From: Ruminococcus sp.
GTDB lineage: Bacteria > Bacillota > Clostridia > Oscillospirales > Acutalibacteraceae
Length of the DNA stretch: 57,384 bases
Assembly (NCBI GenBank): GCA_017384945.1
Contig: JAFNSO010000076.1
Span: 1-57,384 of the forward strand
Reading direction: 5' to 3'
The position numbers and the translations under genes were made by a program. Within the stretch, counting starts at the first letter, position 1. Each line of letters opens with the position of its first letter. A model generated the notes under the pieces. That model saw only the letters and a program-made list of their open reading frames with translations, made no database searches and was not told the DNA's origin. Below, piece after piece: positions 1 to 6,452 of the stretch.

Positions 1-1
1 C

Positions 2-118
2 CTGATTTCTGGTCGCGAGACACTCGAGGATATCAACATGATTGTATTCTGCGGTGGTTTCTCTAACTCCGACGTACTGGGTTCTGCTAAGGGTTGGGCT
101 GGTGATTATTTCAATTGA
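2..118 (+). pseudogene. purL: 3' fragment of phosphoribosylformylglycinamidine synthase, truncated
   Basis: The open frame from base 2 encodes 38 residues, including GRETLEDINMIVFCGGFSNS followed by DVLGSAKGWAG. This is the start of the glutamine-amidotransferase domain of large-type PurL (purine synthesis, FGAR to FGAM). In that family the chain continues for over 200 residues, including the catalytic LGxCNGCQ cysteine. Here it ends four residues later (DYFN, then TGA), and the stop lies inside the first unit of a 7-nt repeat array (AATTGAG x3). The amidotransferase half is therefore missing. I do not see the missing part after the right-hand array at 666. The upstream part lies outside the window. 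Alternatives are an assembly junction at the repeat, or a duplicated 5' portion. The family call is firm; whether this is the only purL copy is unknown. Confidence 0.8.
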
Positions 119-133
119 GAATTGAGAATTGAG
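113..133. repeat. Heptamer array (AATTGAG)x3, left edge of element 1
   Basis: Three perfect head-to-tail copies of a 7-nt unit, followed by a partial AATT. The TGA that ends the purL fragment falls within the first unit. Confidence 0.9.
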
Positions 134-177
134 AATTTGTTTGGAAATTTCAATTCATACTTTACTCAAATCTCGCT

Positions 178-548
178 TACATCATATCATTTTTTGTTTT
201 TGTTGTTTTGACAATGCTTGATAATAATTTTCTCAACTCTACCGCATCGTCATTAATTGAGTTGAATTCATCGTCAGTCAAGTAGCCTGACCTGTTCAAA
301 ACCGTAAGCCAATAAAGGGTTTCGTTAGACTACTTAAGGGCAATACTCATTTTGGAAAGAAAATCAGCTCTGCTTTGTCCTTCAACAGCCTCAAACGCAT
401 TTGCGCCGATGCTTGTTCCGCATCTCAAAAGCTGTTTTGACATAGCATATTCTTTTTTCTCTTGCGTTAGATACTTATACAGATTGGCAACCCTGACAGC
501 AAAATCCATGCTTTTCTGTATAATTACATTGTTTTTCAGCCTATCCAT
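178..548 (-). pseudogene. Four-helix-bundle protein (23S-IVP / Avd-like), interrupted by TAG
   Basis: Starting at ATG 548 the product reads MDRLKNNVIIQKSMDFAVRV, continuing to IALK. It is then interrupted by TAG (330-332) and resumes in the same frame as SNETLYWLTVLNRSGYLTDD through to TAA at 178. The joined protein of about 123 residues matches the four-helix-bundle family of 23S rRNA intervening-sequence proteins, also related to the Avd accessory protein of diversity-generating retroelements. The intact paralogue at 2636-3016 has IALKEASETIYW at the same place, so TAG stands where Glu is found. Everything else is preserved, suggesting a very recent nonsense change or amber readthrough. A TTG three codons upstream is an alternative start. 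No Shine-Dalgarno site is evident. Function is unknown; family members are thought to bind nucleic acid. Confidence 0.75.
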
Positions 549-550
549 AA

Positions 551-578
551 GAATCAAGAATCAATAATCAACAATCAA
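551..578. repeat. Heptamer array (NAATCAA)x4
   Basis: The units GAATCAA, GAATCAA, TAATCAA and CAATCAA run in tandem with exact 7-nt spacing, directly upstream of the four-helix-bundle start codon (minus strand). Read on the minus strand the unit is TTGATTN, sharing a TTRA core with the other arrays in the window. Confidence 0.8.
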
Positions 579-638
579 TATTAATACGGTCGGGCGCATA
601 AGCTGTTTATTTATCCTTCTGTCTGCACGACCACAATT

Positions 639-666
639 CTCAATTCTCAACTCTCAATTCTCAATT
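639..666. repeat. Heptamer array (CTCAAYT)x4, right edge of element 1
   Basis: Four tandem 7-nt units (CTCAATT, CTCAACT, CTCAATT, CTCAATT), the reverse complement of the left-edge unit AATTGAG. The two edges thus form terminal inverted repeats built of short tandem units. Confidence 0.9.
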
Positions 667-720
667 GACAATGTAACTACAACATGTGGCACTGCTGACA
701 TACCACACGTTTACGTTACA

Positions 721-1473
721 TCAAGCGTCCTCGGACTCTTTGGGTTCCTCGGGGGGCTGATCGGAGCTTGCCTGTTCGCCCTGTTGGGCGGCTAGGTACT
801 CGGCGATAGCCTTTTGCTTCTGTTCCTCGGTAAGGTCGGCGTTTGCGATTGCCTCGCGAGCTGCGAGTTCTCCCTTTTCCTTGCTGTAAGCCATCGCGTT
901 AAGTACAACGCGGACAGCCTGATAGAGGAAGAAGATTATCATCGGGAGAAGAATAACGAGGAAGAAGCCGTTCGGAGTCTGGAGATAGTTTATCACACCG
1001 CCTAAACCCGAAATCTTCTGACCATGATAAACAGCCAAAATATCCGAATTGGAAATGTTCGGAAAAACAATTTTGTTTTTCGGATCCTGATCGTAGGTTT
1101 CGTTGTTGTCACCCTTAGTCAGGAATGTACCGTCCTCGGTTTTTTTGTAGAGTCTGTGGGTTACATAGTCCTGATTGCCGTCGCTGTCGATATCGGCGGC
1201 AAAGGTTACCACGTCGCCCTCCTTGTATTCAGCGCTGACCTTATCTTCGACAACGTCGCAGATAATCAGGTCGCCCTTGTTGAAGTCGTCAGGCTTGTCG
1301 CCCTTCATCGAGTCGGTGAGTACGCCTATAGGAGCTTTACCAAAAACAGAAGGAACTCCGTCGCCACCTCTCGCAGTCAATGCCATGGTCAATATAAGTA
1401 CCGAGATTATAAGAATAAACACGATAAGTACATCAACTACCACGTGCAAAATCTTGTTCAAAGTTTGTTTCAT
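721..1473 (-). CDS. sipW: SipW-type signal peptidase I
   Basis: This is a 250-residue membrane serine peptidase of the ER-type/SipW branch of family S26. One membrane segment lies at about residues 9-32 and a second at 169-187. The nucleophile is Ser55 in VLTDSMKG. The partner is His106 in YVTHRLYK; a His in place of Lys is the hallmark of the SipW branch. A conserved KGDNNETYD block is at 120-128. The C-terminal tail is rich in Gln/Glu. It is the last gene of a leftward cluster containing two proteins with TATYAWF-type signal peptides, its expected substrates. SipW enzymes process TasA/CalY-like fibre proteins at the outer membrane face. The family call is sure; fibre formation is inferred from neighbours. 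Confidence 0.93.
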   Translation of the reverse strand: MKQTLNKILHVVVDVLIVFILIISVLILTMALTARGGDGVPSVFGKAPIGVLTDSMKGDKPDDFNKGDLIICDVVEDKVSAEYKEGDVVTFAADIDSDGNQDYVTHRLYKKTEDGTFLTKGDNNETYDQDPKNKIVFPNISNSDILAVYHGQKISGLGGVINYLQTPNGFFLVILLPMIIFFLYQAVRVVLNAMAYSKEKGELAAREAIANADLTEEQKQKAIAEYLAAQQGEQASSDQPPEEPKESEDA

Positions 1474-1546
1474 TCCAAAATTTCCTCATTTCCGTTTTAT
1501 GATAAAGCCAAGTGCCCTGTGCTGTCAGGGCGGTCAGCTTTTTAAC

Positions 1547-1575
1547 GCCCCGAGCCGAGCGTCTCGGCTCGGGGC
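1547..1575 (-). terminator. Perfect GC-rich hairpin between tasA-like gene and sipW
   Basis: GCCCCGAGCCGAG pairs perfectly over 13 bp with CTCGGCTCGGGGC around a 3-nt loop. On the minus strand no U-tract follows, so it may be an attenuator or an mRNA-stabilising stem lowering sipW expression relative to its substrate rather than a full intrinsic terminator. Confidence 0.5.
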
Positions 1576-1617
1576 ATTCAACATATTGATTTTCTAAATC
1601 TAAGATATTCTTAAGAA

Positions 1618-2469
1618 TTAGTCGTCAAGCTTGAGCTCGAGTTTGATGGCGCTTACAACAGCGGCAGCTCTGATGTTGTTAGTTGTGCAGTTTTCATCCT
1701 GTCCATCGAGCCATACAGAAATTGTGAAGTAGCAGTCACCAGCACCTGATGTTACATTGTGAGTTGCTGTCTTATCAACACTTGACATTGCAACGAAGTC
1801 TGTTTTTGTTGTGTCTGCAGCAGCAAGAGCTGCATCAGCAGCCTTTTCCTTATTAATCTCAAGAACATCATTTGTTGCAGCTTTTGCGAACTGTCCGATA
1901 ATGGAATCATTTGTTCCGTCGTGGTAAGCGATTACTACACGAGCAGCACTAGCAATAGTATCGGCACCCCATGTAGCACTTAATGACTTAATCTTGAATG
2001 TTTTTGTAACATCAGTACCTGATGTGTTTCCTGAAAGAGCTACATAAACCTTCTCTACATAGAAATCACCAGCGGTTTTATATGTAGCCGGAGCAGTGGA
2101 AGCTGTAACTGCCTTTTTGTTATCTCTTGCATAGTTGTCAATAGCACTAGCTTCTGTCTTGAAAGCGTTAAAGCTATTAGCTGCAGGAACCATCGAAACA
2201 GGAGAAAGAATTCTGTCGCCCACTGACTTAGCGATAGTCGTTGTTGTTTGGTAGTCGTTAATGTTCGTTGTGTCTAAAGAATCTACATCAGCCTGAGACT
2301 CAGAAAGAATCTTAAGACCGATAGATGAAGAAACCTTACCTGTGAAGCCCGATGCGGTAACTTCCTTGTTGATTGTGAACCATGCGTATGTTGCGGAGCC
2401 TAAAGCTACGAGGGCAACGAGAAGCATAGCGATTGAAGATAATAACATCTTCTTTCTGTTTGTTTTCAT
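1618..2469 (-). CDS. TasA/CalY-like exported protein with SipW-type signal
   Basis: This 283-residue protein begins MKTNRKKMLLSSIAMLLVAL and then GSATYAWFT (residues 24-32), the signal typical of SipW-cleaved fibre or matrix proteins. The mature part is Ala/Thr/Lys/Asp rich and ends in a beta-rich stretch (YFTISVWLDGQDENC), similar to the ends of the other two proteins in this cluster (VVAWVEGNDREC, LWMEGEDPEC). That shared W-x-(D/E)-G-x-(D/E)-xx-C motif suggests a common TasA-like fold. Translation starts at ATG 2469 behind AAGGAGGATTCTCT, an ideal ribosome site. It lies between element 2 and a strong hairpin ahead of sipW. It probably forms surface fibres; that role is inferred. Confidence 0.82.
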   Translation of the reverse strand: MKTNRKKMLLSSIAMLLVALVALGSATYAWFTINKEVTASGFTGKVSSSIGLKILSESQADVDSLDTTNINDYQTTTTIAKSVGDRILSPVSMVPAANSFNAFKTEASAIDNYARDNKKAVTASTAPATYKTAGDFYVEKVYVALSGNTSGTDVTKTFKIKSLSATWGADTIASAARVVIAYHDGTNDSIIGQFAKAATNDVLEINKEKAADAALAAADTTKTDFVAMSSVDKTATHNVTSGAGDCYFTISVWLDGQDENCTTNNIRAAAVVSAIKLELKLDD

Positions 2470-2580
2470 AGAGAATCCTCCTTAAAATTTTTTGCCACTT
2501 TGTGGCTTTAATAAAACATTTATCGTCACCTGACCTTCTGTTCAGCAACCAGTAAGGACAAGTGTTAGATACTTCGTGGC

Positions 2581-2608
2581 AGTTGAAAGTTGAGAGTGGA
2601 AAGTTGAG
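2581..2608. repeat. Heptamer array (AGTTGAR)x4, left edge of element 2
   Basis: Four 7-nt tandem units with single-base variation (AGTTGAA, AGTTGAG, AGTGGAA, AGTTGAG). Confidence 0.85.
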
Positions 2609-2635
2609 AGTTTTTCTCTTTTCCGACTTTGCTTT

Positions 2636-3016
2636 TTATCCCTCGTTCTTCAACTTCTTGATAATTGCAACCAAAATACTTTTTATTTCGACCGCGTCTT
2701 TATAAATCGAGTTAAACTGTTTTTCTGTAATGTATTCTCCGTATCGAAGAAGCTTTAGCCAATAAATTGTTTCTGACGCTTCTTTGAGAGCTATGTTCAT
2801 TTTATGTCGAAAGTCAGGTCGGCTTTCGCCTTCCTCTCCTTCGATAACATTAGCGCAAATGCTCGTTCCCGAACGAAAAACCTGTTTTGATAATATAAAC
2901 TCTCTTTTCTTATATATCAGGAATTTATATAAATCAAGAATTCTTTTAGAAAACTCAAAAGATTTCTGTTCGATAACACTGTTACTCAAAAGGAACTCTC
3001 CACTTTCAACTTTCAA
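2636..3016 (-). CDS. Four-helix-bundle protein (23S-IVP / Avd-like)
   Basis: An intact 126-residue all-helical protein with VIEQKSFEFSKRILDLYKFL, then LSKQVFRSGTSICANVIEGE and LKEASETIYWLKLLRYGEYI. This is the recognisable pattern of the four-helix-bundle family found inside 23S rRNA genes and, as Avd, in diversity-generating retroelements. The longest frame starts at TTG 3016 inside the heptamer array, so the first ten or so residues would be encoded by the repeats. A TTG at about 2989 is another possible start. No typical ribosome site precedes either. It is flanked by inverted heptamer arrays and is clearly homologous to the TAG-broken copy at 178-548. No reverse transcriptase or rRNA is nearby. 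Function unknown. Confidence 0.8.
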   Translation of the reverse strand: MKVESGEFLLSNSVIEQKSFEFSKRILDLYKFLIYKKREFILSKQVFRSGTSICANVIEGEEGESRPDFRHKMNIALKEASETIYWLKLLRYGEYITEKQFNSIYKDAVEIKSILVAIIKKLKNEG

Positions 3017-3028
3017 CTCTCAACTTAC
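2994..3028. repeat. Heptamer array (AACTYTC)x5, right edge of element 2
   Basis: AACTCTC, CACTTTC, AACTTTC, AACTCTC and AACTTAC in exact 7-nt register, the inverted form of the left-edge unit. The last unit overlaps the TAA stop of the neighbouring gene and the first ones overlap the 5' end of the four-helix-bundle frame. Confidence 0.85.
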
Positions 3029-3852
3029 TTAGCTTCCTCCGGGTTGTCGGGGACTACGTCAAAGACCATTTGCGAGCGGACTGTGCCGCCTCGGATTGCG
3101 TCTACGCATTCGCGGTCGTTGCCTTCTACCCAGGCGACTACGGTAAATTTGTCGGTCGCGCCTGCTTTGAGGGGAGTTTTTTCAACCTTACAGATCGTGT
3201 CGTTGTCAACGAACTTTGTAGCGTCGGTCTCGGCTGTCTTGCGATCCTTGTAGGTTCCCTTGGCGTAGACGTTGTCCTTGCCGTTGCGGTAAATCTGGAA
3301 GCGAATCGCCTCGTCGGCTGACTTTGAGACGCCTGTGACCTTAAAGGATGTGTTATATTCCAAATCCTTGTCGCCTGTGTTCTTGAGATAGAAGGTATAG
3401 GCGAGGTAGTTTTTGCCGTTGTGCTGACCGTCCTTTTCGGTGTCGAGACCCTTCGGGAGCCAAGACTTGGTGATATTGGTGACGTTCTTTACGACGCCGC
3501 CGTTGAGCTTGACTCCGACGCCGTCCTCAAACGCTGAGTTCTCACACAACATAATCGTTTTGCCGTCGTACAAGTCTCCGATTGAAATCGTGAGGTCTCC
3601 CCACTGAGTAAGGAGCATTGAGATTATGTACATTATAAGCAAAATCGCGACAAGCGAGGAGAGAATAATCGCGTAGCGTTTTTTGCGCTTTTTTTGGTCG
3701 GCGATTTTCTTGGCTTCTTCCTGAGCGTGGAAGTGGTCGTAGACGGAGGACTTTTTGTCCTTGGCGGCTTCGACCTCGTGCTTATGACCTAACTTCGCGA
3801 CTTCCTCGGGAGTTGCGGGGTCGACCTGTTTATTCTTCTTTTTGAATGGCAA
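3025..3852 (-). CDS. Membrane-anchored protein with TasA-like ectodomain
   Basis: 275 residues. A basic cytoplasmic N-terminus of about 58 residues (many Lys, with KKRKKR just before the membrane) is followed by one membrane segment at about 60-81. An extracellular beta-rich domain follows, ending in FTVVAWVEGNDRECVDAIRG, which resembles the C-terminal part of the two SipW-type proteins beside it. It lacks the TYAWF signal, so it would remain anchored and could tether the fibre to the cell. It is the second gene of the leftward cluster, 33 bp after the first. Its stop codon abuts the heptamer array of element 2. The anchoring role is inferred; I do not recognise a named family. Confidence 0.7.
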   Translation of the reverse strand: MPFKKKNKQVDPATPEEVAKLGHKHEVEAAKDKKSSVYDHFHAQEEAKKIADQKKRKKRYAIILSSLVAILLIMYIISMLLTQWGDLTISIGDLYDGKTIMLCENSAFEDGVGVKLNGGVVKNVTNITKSWLPKGLDTEKDGQHNGKNYLAYTFYLKNTGDKDLEYNTSFKVTGVSKSADEAIRFQIYRNGKDNVYAKGTYKDRKTAETDATKFVDNDTICKVEKTPLKAGATDKFTVVAWVEGNDRECVDAIRGGTVRSQMVFDVVPDNPEEAK

Positions 3853-3885
3853 TTACATCAACTCCTTTGGAGCTATAATCAAATG

Positions 3886-4698
3886 TTAGGAAATCGGGTT
3901 GCCTTCTGCGTCGCAAGCTATAAAGGAAAGCTGAACCTTGAGGTTTGCTCTCTGAACATCATCGTCACACTCGGGGTCTTCGCCTTCCATCCACAGACGG
4001 AGGGTTGCCTGCTTGGGAGTGAGCTTATCGAGCGAGAAGAGCTGATTTGAATTGTTGTAGTCCATTGTGCCGCTCGGGAAATCAAAGGTCGAGAGCCTTG
4101 TCGCGGGGGTTCCCTTGTTGGGTTCCCAGGTCTTGTTTCCGTCGGTATCGGTCTGGAAGCCCATTCGGATCGCCTTAACGATGTCGCTTTGCGGAGCGGG
4201 CGAGGTCGTTGAAACCTTCGAGCCGTCGACAAAGGCGTGTTCCTCATCGTTGGCGCCGTCCTTGGTGAGGTGGACGTACATATCGCAGGTACCTATGAAC
4301 CAGCATTTGAACTCAAGGTAAGAGCCTCGCTCATTTTCCTTGGCGGCGTTGCCGTGCTGATATGTAAAGGACGAGCCGTTGTTGGTTGTTACGGGAGAAA
4401 GAATCATATCCTTGAGCGAGGTGTTATACTTACGCAGATAGGAGTCAATCATCTCGTTGGTGATAACGTGGACGTATTTGTCAATATCGGAGCCGTGGTT
4501 TTCCATTGAGACCCTGAGGTCTTCACCCGTACTGATGTTGAGCTCAAAATCCTCAACGCCCGCAAAGGTGTTGACCGTGAACCACGCGTATGTAGCGGTC
4601 GTCAAACCAAGTACTGCTAAGATACTGAGAAAAGCGATCAGTCTTTTGCGCTTTCTGAGTCTTTTTCGGTTCTTGTCAAAATAGGTTTTTAAAGACAC
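3886..4698 (-). CDS. TasA-like exported protein with SipW-type signal
   Basis: The likely start is GTG 4698, placed 6 nt behind a perfect AGGAGG, rather than an upstream codon at 4740. This gives 270 residues beginning MSLKTYFDKNRKRLRKRKRL, a hydrophobic core and LTTATYAWFTVN at about 32-43, the SipW-type processing region. The mature domain contains the sequence ILSPVTTNNGSSF and ends with LWMEGEDPECDDDVQRANLK, paralogous to the product of 1618-2469 (which has ILSPVSMVPAANSF). It is the first gene of the cluster, downstream of a promoter-like region with phased TGCA boxes. It probably encodes a fibre or matrix subunit cleaved by the SipW peptidase at 721-1473. Confidence 0.82.
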   Translation of the reverse strand: MSLKTYFDKNRKRLRKRKRLIAFLSILAVLGLTTATYAWFTVNTFAGVEDFELNISTGEDLRVSMENHGSDIDKYVHVITNEMIDSYLRKYNTSLKDMILSPVTTNNGSSFTYQHGNAAKENERGSYLEFKCWFIGTCDMYVHLTKDGANDEEHAFVDGSKVSTTSPAPQSDIVKAIRMGFQTDTDGNKTWEPNKGTPATRLSTFDFPSGTMDYNNSNQLFSLDKLTPKQATLRLWMEGEDPECDDDVQRANLKVQLSFIACDAEGNPIS

Positions 4699-4763
4699 AT
4701 TATCCCTCCTAACAGCACTGATTACGGTACGCAAGGGCACCTCTTGAAATAATTTGCTATATT

Positions 4764-4793
4764 ATTTTACAATATTTTATGGTCAAAAGTCAA
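4764..4793 (-). promoter_or_regulatory. Putative promoter of the SipW/TasA-like cluster
   Basis: Reading the minus strand, TTGACT (4793-4788) and TAAAAT (4769-4764) are separated by 18 bp, about 65 bp upstream of the GTG start. Directly upstream of the -35 lie four TGCA boxes (4803, 4813, 4833, 4860). Confidence 0.5.
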
Positions 4794-4865
4794 TAATATT
4801 TGTGCACTTTCTTGCACTTTAACTTACTTTTGTGCAACTTTTTTGTTGGTTAGTTATAGTGCACA

Positions 4866-4916
4866 AAAAATCCCAAAAAACTTTGGTTAGTTCAACAAAA
4901 GAATTTTGGGATTTTT
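4866..4916 (-). terminator. Intrinsic terminator, probably bidirectional
   Basis: AAAAATCCCAAAA (4866-4878) pairs perfectly over 13 bp with TTTTGGGATTTTT (4904-4916). Read leftward it ends the transcript of the gene at 4962-6296 and finishes in a U-rich arm. Confidence 0.8.
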
Positions 4917-4961
4917 ATACTTGACAAATTTTAATTTTATTAATTTTTCGTTAGCCGTTTG

Positions 4962-6296
4962 TCAGGGGATATATTTGCCTGTCATTTTTGAAAAGTTCGC
5001 GGCTATCAGAGCGTAGCTTGCGTTTCCTTTTATATATGGAGAATAAATCGTGCTTCCGTCAGTTGTTCGGACGAAAAACCTGACGATTACGGTTGAATTG
5101 TCCTCGATCCCGTTGACGCACATAGTCACGTATTTATAGGGAGTCAAGGCTTCGGGGTCGCCGTAGCTGCCCGAAAGGTTGTTGAGAGTGCCCTTGCAGG
5201 AGATGGTTTTTGCGTTGCCGACGGTCAGGTGACCCGCTATGTTCGGGCTTGCGTAAACGTCGTCGGGAAGAGCGCTGACCTTCGCCGCAACAAAGCCGTA
5301 GTCCGAGATGTTGGCGCCTTTGATCAGACCCTCGTTCGCGACCGCGACAAAACGTAGGTCTCTGCCCGTTTCCTGAGCGCTTGTTCCCACGGATTCTGCG
5401 ATCTCGCGCTTGAGCTGAACCCCGAGCAGCTGAGATGAAGCGTAGGAGGTAAAGGACAGATCGAACTCGTTTGTGTCCTCAACGGCGTTGGTGATTTCGG
5501 GTGTGCTTCCGATAGTATACAAGCCTGCCGAGTCGGAATACCCGCGCGTAAGTAAAAAGGAGTCGCAGGTAATGCTGTCCCTTGATTTTGAGAAGGCTCT
5601 CAGATCGGTCACGGTCGAGCCCTGTGAGTCAAGCGAGGAATTTTCGTCGAGAAACATCGAAGCAAAGCCCGAGTTCTCACACGTAAGCTGAGCGCCGAGC
5701 ACAAAGACGGAGTCGGACAGAACGCAGTCGGTAAAGCCGACGGTGTTCTCCGAGTATACGTCGGCTCCCGTTGCGCCGTTCTTTTCGGAGTTGGGAACAG
5801 CGGAATTATCCGAGAAGGTACAGCCCGCAAACGTCGCGCTCGAGGCGTTTCTGAGCGTGACTGCGCCTGTGTCGTCGTTTGACGCAAAGTTTTTGATTTC
5901 GCAGTCAGTGAAGCTCATACTGATAGCGGGCGAGGTCGGAGAGGTCGATACGGCTGAGAGGGATTTGTTTTTTCCGTCGAATTTAATGTTTGTAAAATGA
6001 GGTATACAGGCGCGCGAATTGCTGAAATCGAACAACGGTCCGTCTGTCTGAGAGTACAGGATGTGTCCGTTCCCTCTGATATACAGCGGCTTTCTGGCGT
6101 TAATATTGACCATTATCGTGTTGGAAACAGGGATGTCGGCGGTAAGCTCGTAACGACCGCCTGTTTCGGTAATACACGCCTCGTTCAGCGCTGCGAAGGT
6201 TGAAACGGGAGTGTACCTTGCAGCGTCAACAGGAAACACCGTTACAAAAACGGCTGTGATCAGCGCTAATATGAGAGCTGAGATTTTTTTAATCAT
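4962..6296 (-). CDS. Secreted protein: parallel-beta-helix-like region plus C-terminal surface module
   Basis: The start is ATG 6294-6296 behind AAAGGAGCAGGCAAA, giving 444 residues; the longer frame to 6371 has no ribosome site. Signal peptide about 1-26 (MIKKISALILALITAVFVTV, then PVDAA). Residues about 35-250 contain irregular repeats of the kind seen in right-handed beta-helix proteins (FTDCEIKNF, FAGCTFSDNSA, FTDCVLSDS), but no pectate-lyase active site that I can recognise. The last 150 or so residues (LLGVQLKREI, LRFVAVANEG, YGFVAAK, YKYVTMCVNGI, RFFVRTTDGSTIYSPY) form a module shared with the C-terminus of the amylase at 17004-19904. It may bind or modify a surface or dietary polysaccharide; substrate unknown. 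Confidence 0.75.
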   Translation of the reverse strand: MIKKISALILALITAVFVTVFPVDAARYTPVSTFAALNEACITETGGRYELTADIPVSNTIMVNINARKPLYIRGNGHILYSQTDGPLFDFSNSRACIPHFTNIKFDGKNKSLSAVSTSPTSPAISMSFTDCEIKNFASNDDTGAVTLRNASSATFAGCTFSDNSAVPNSEKNGATGADVYSENTVGFTDCVLSDSVFVLGAQLTCENSGFASMFLDENSSLDSQGSTVTDLRAFSKSRDSITCDSFLLTRGYSDSAGLYTIGSTPEITNAVEDTNEFDLSFTSYASSQLLGVQLKREIAESVGTSAQETGRDLRFVAVANEGLIKGANISDYGFVAAKVSALPDDVYASPNIAGHLTVGNAKTISCKGTLNNLSGSYGDPEALTPYKYVTMCVNGIEDNSTVIVRFFVRTTDGSTIYSPYIKGNASYALIAANFSKMTGKYIP

Positions 6297-6420
6297 TTTG
6301 CCTGCTCCTTTCTGCCTGTATAGATTAATTGTACCATATAAAGGAGATTGTTTTCCACCGTAAATATGCACAGGTTTTGACGTCGGTTTTTGTGGAATAT
6401 GTCGGGCGAAGGTTTTTTTA

Positions 6421-6448
6421 ATTAACGATTAATGATTAACAATTAACA
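6421..6448. repeat. Heptamer array (ATTAAYR)x4, no element attached
   Basis: ATTAACG, ATTAATG, ATTAACA and ATTAACA in exact 7-nt register. No inverted partner or four-helix-bundle gene was found nearby. Immediately to the right is a hairpin with GGTCGGGCAGACA, similar to the hairpin beside the right edge of element 1. Confidence 0.75.
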
Positions 6449-6452
6449 GTTT

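Larger units (their letters stand above)
113..666. mobile_element. Element 1: four-helix-bundle gene bounded by inverted heptamer arrays
   Basis: The left edge is AATTGAG repeated three times (113-133). The right edge is the inverted unit CTCAATT/CTCAACT repeated four times (639-666). Between them lie a four-helix-bundle gene on the minus strand and a third heptamer array (551-578). An imperfect hairpin of about 8 bp (GGTCGGGC at 592 pairing with GCACGACC at 625) sits just inside the right edge. No target-site duplication is obvious. The left array cuts purL. A second copy of the same architecture with a different unit sequence lies at 2581-3028, so I treat this as a small mobile or mobilised unit. 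That is inference from architecture; no transposase is present. Confidence 0.6.
2581..3028. mobile_element. Element 2: intact four-helix-bundle gene bounded by inverted heptamer arrays
   Basis: The left edge has AGTTGAA, AGTTGAG, AGTGGAA and AGTTGAG (2581-2608). The right edge has AACTCTC, CACTTTC, AACTTTC, AACTCTC and AACTTAC (2994-3028), the inverted form. The single gene between them is a four-helix-bundle ORF. The right array starts exactly at the TAA of the gene at 3025-3852, so the unit lies between two genes of the SipW/TasA cluster without breaking the upstream frame. The architecture equals element 1 but the heptamer differs (ARTTGAR-type). Mobility is inferred from two dispersed copies; no target duplication is visible. 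Confidence 0.6.

Noticed and set aside
113..666. Short tandem arrays as a CRISPR array
   Set aside because: The units are 7 nt with no spacers, and no cas genes are present.
1547..1575. Hairpin as a definite intrinsic terminator
   Set aside because: The stem is perfect but no U-tract follows on either strand, so I only list it with moderate confidence.
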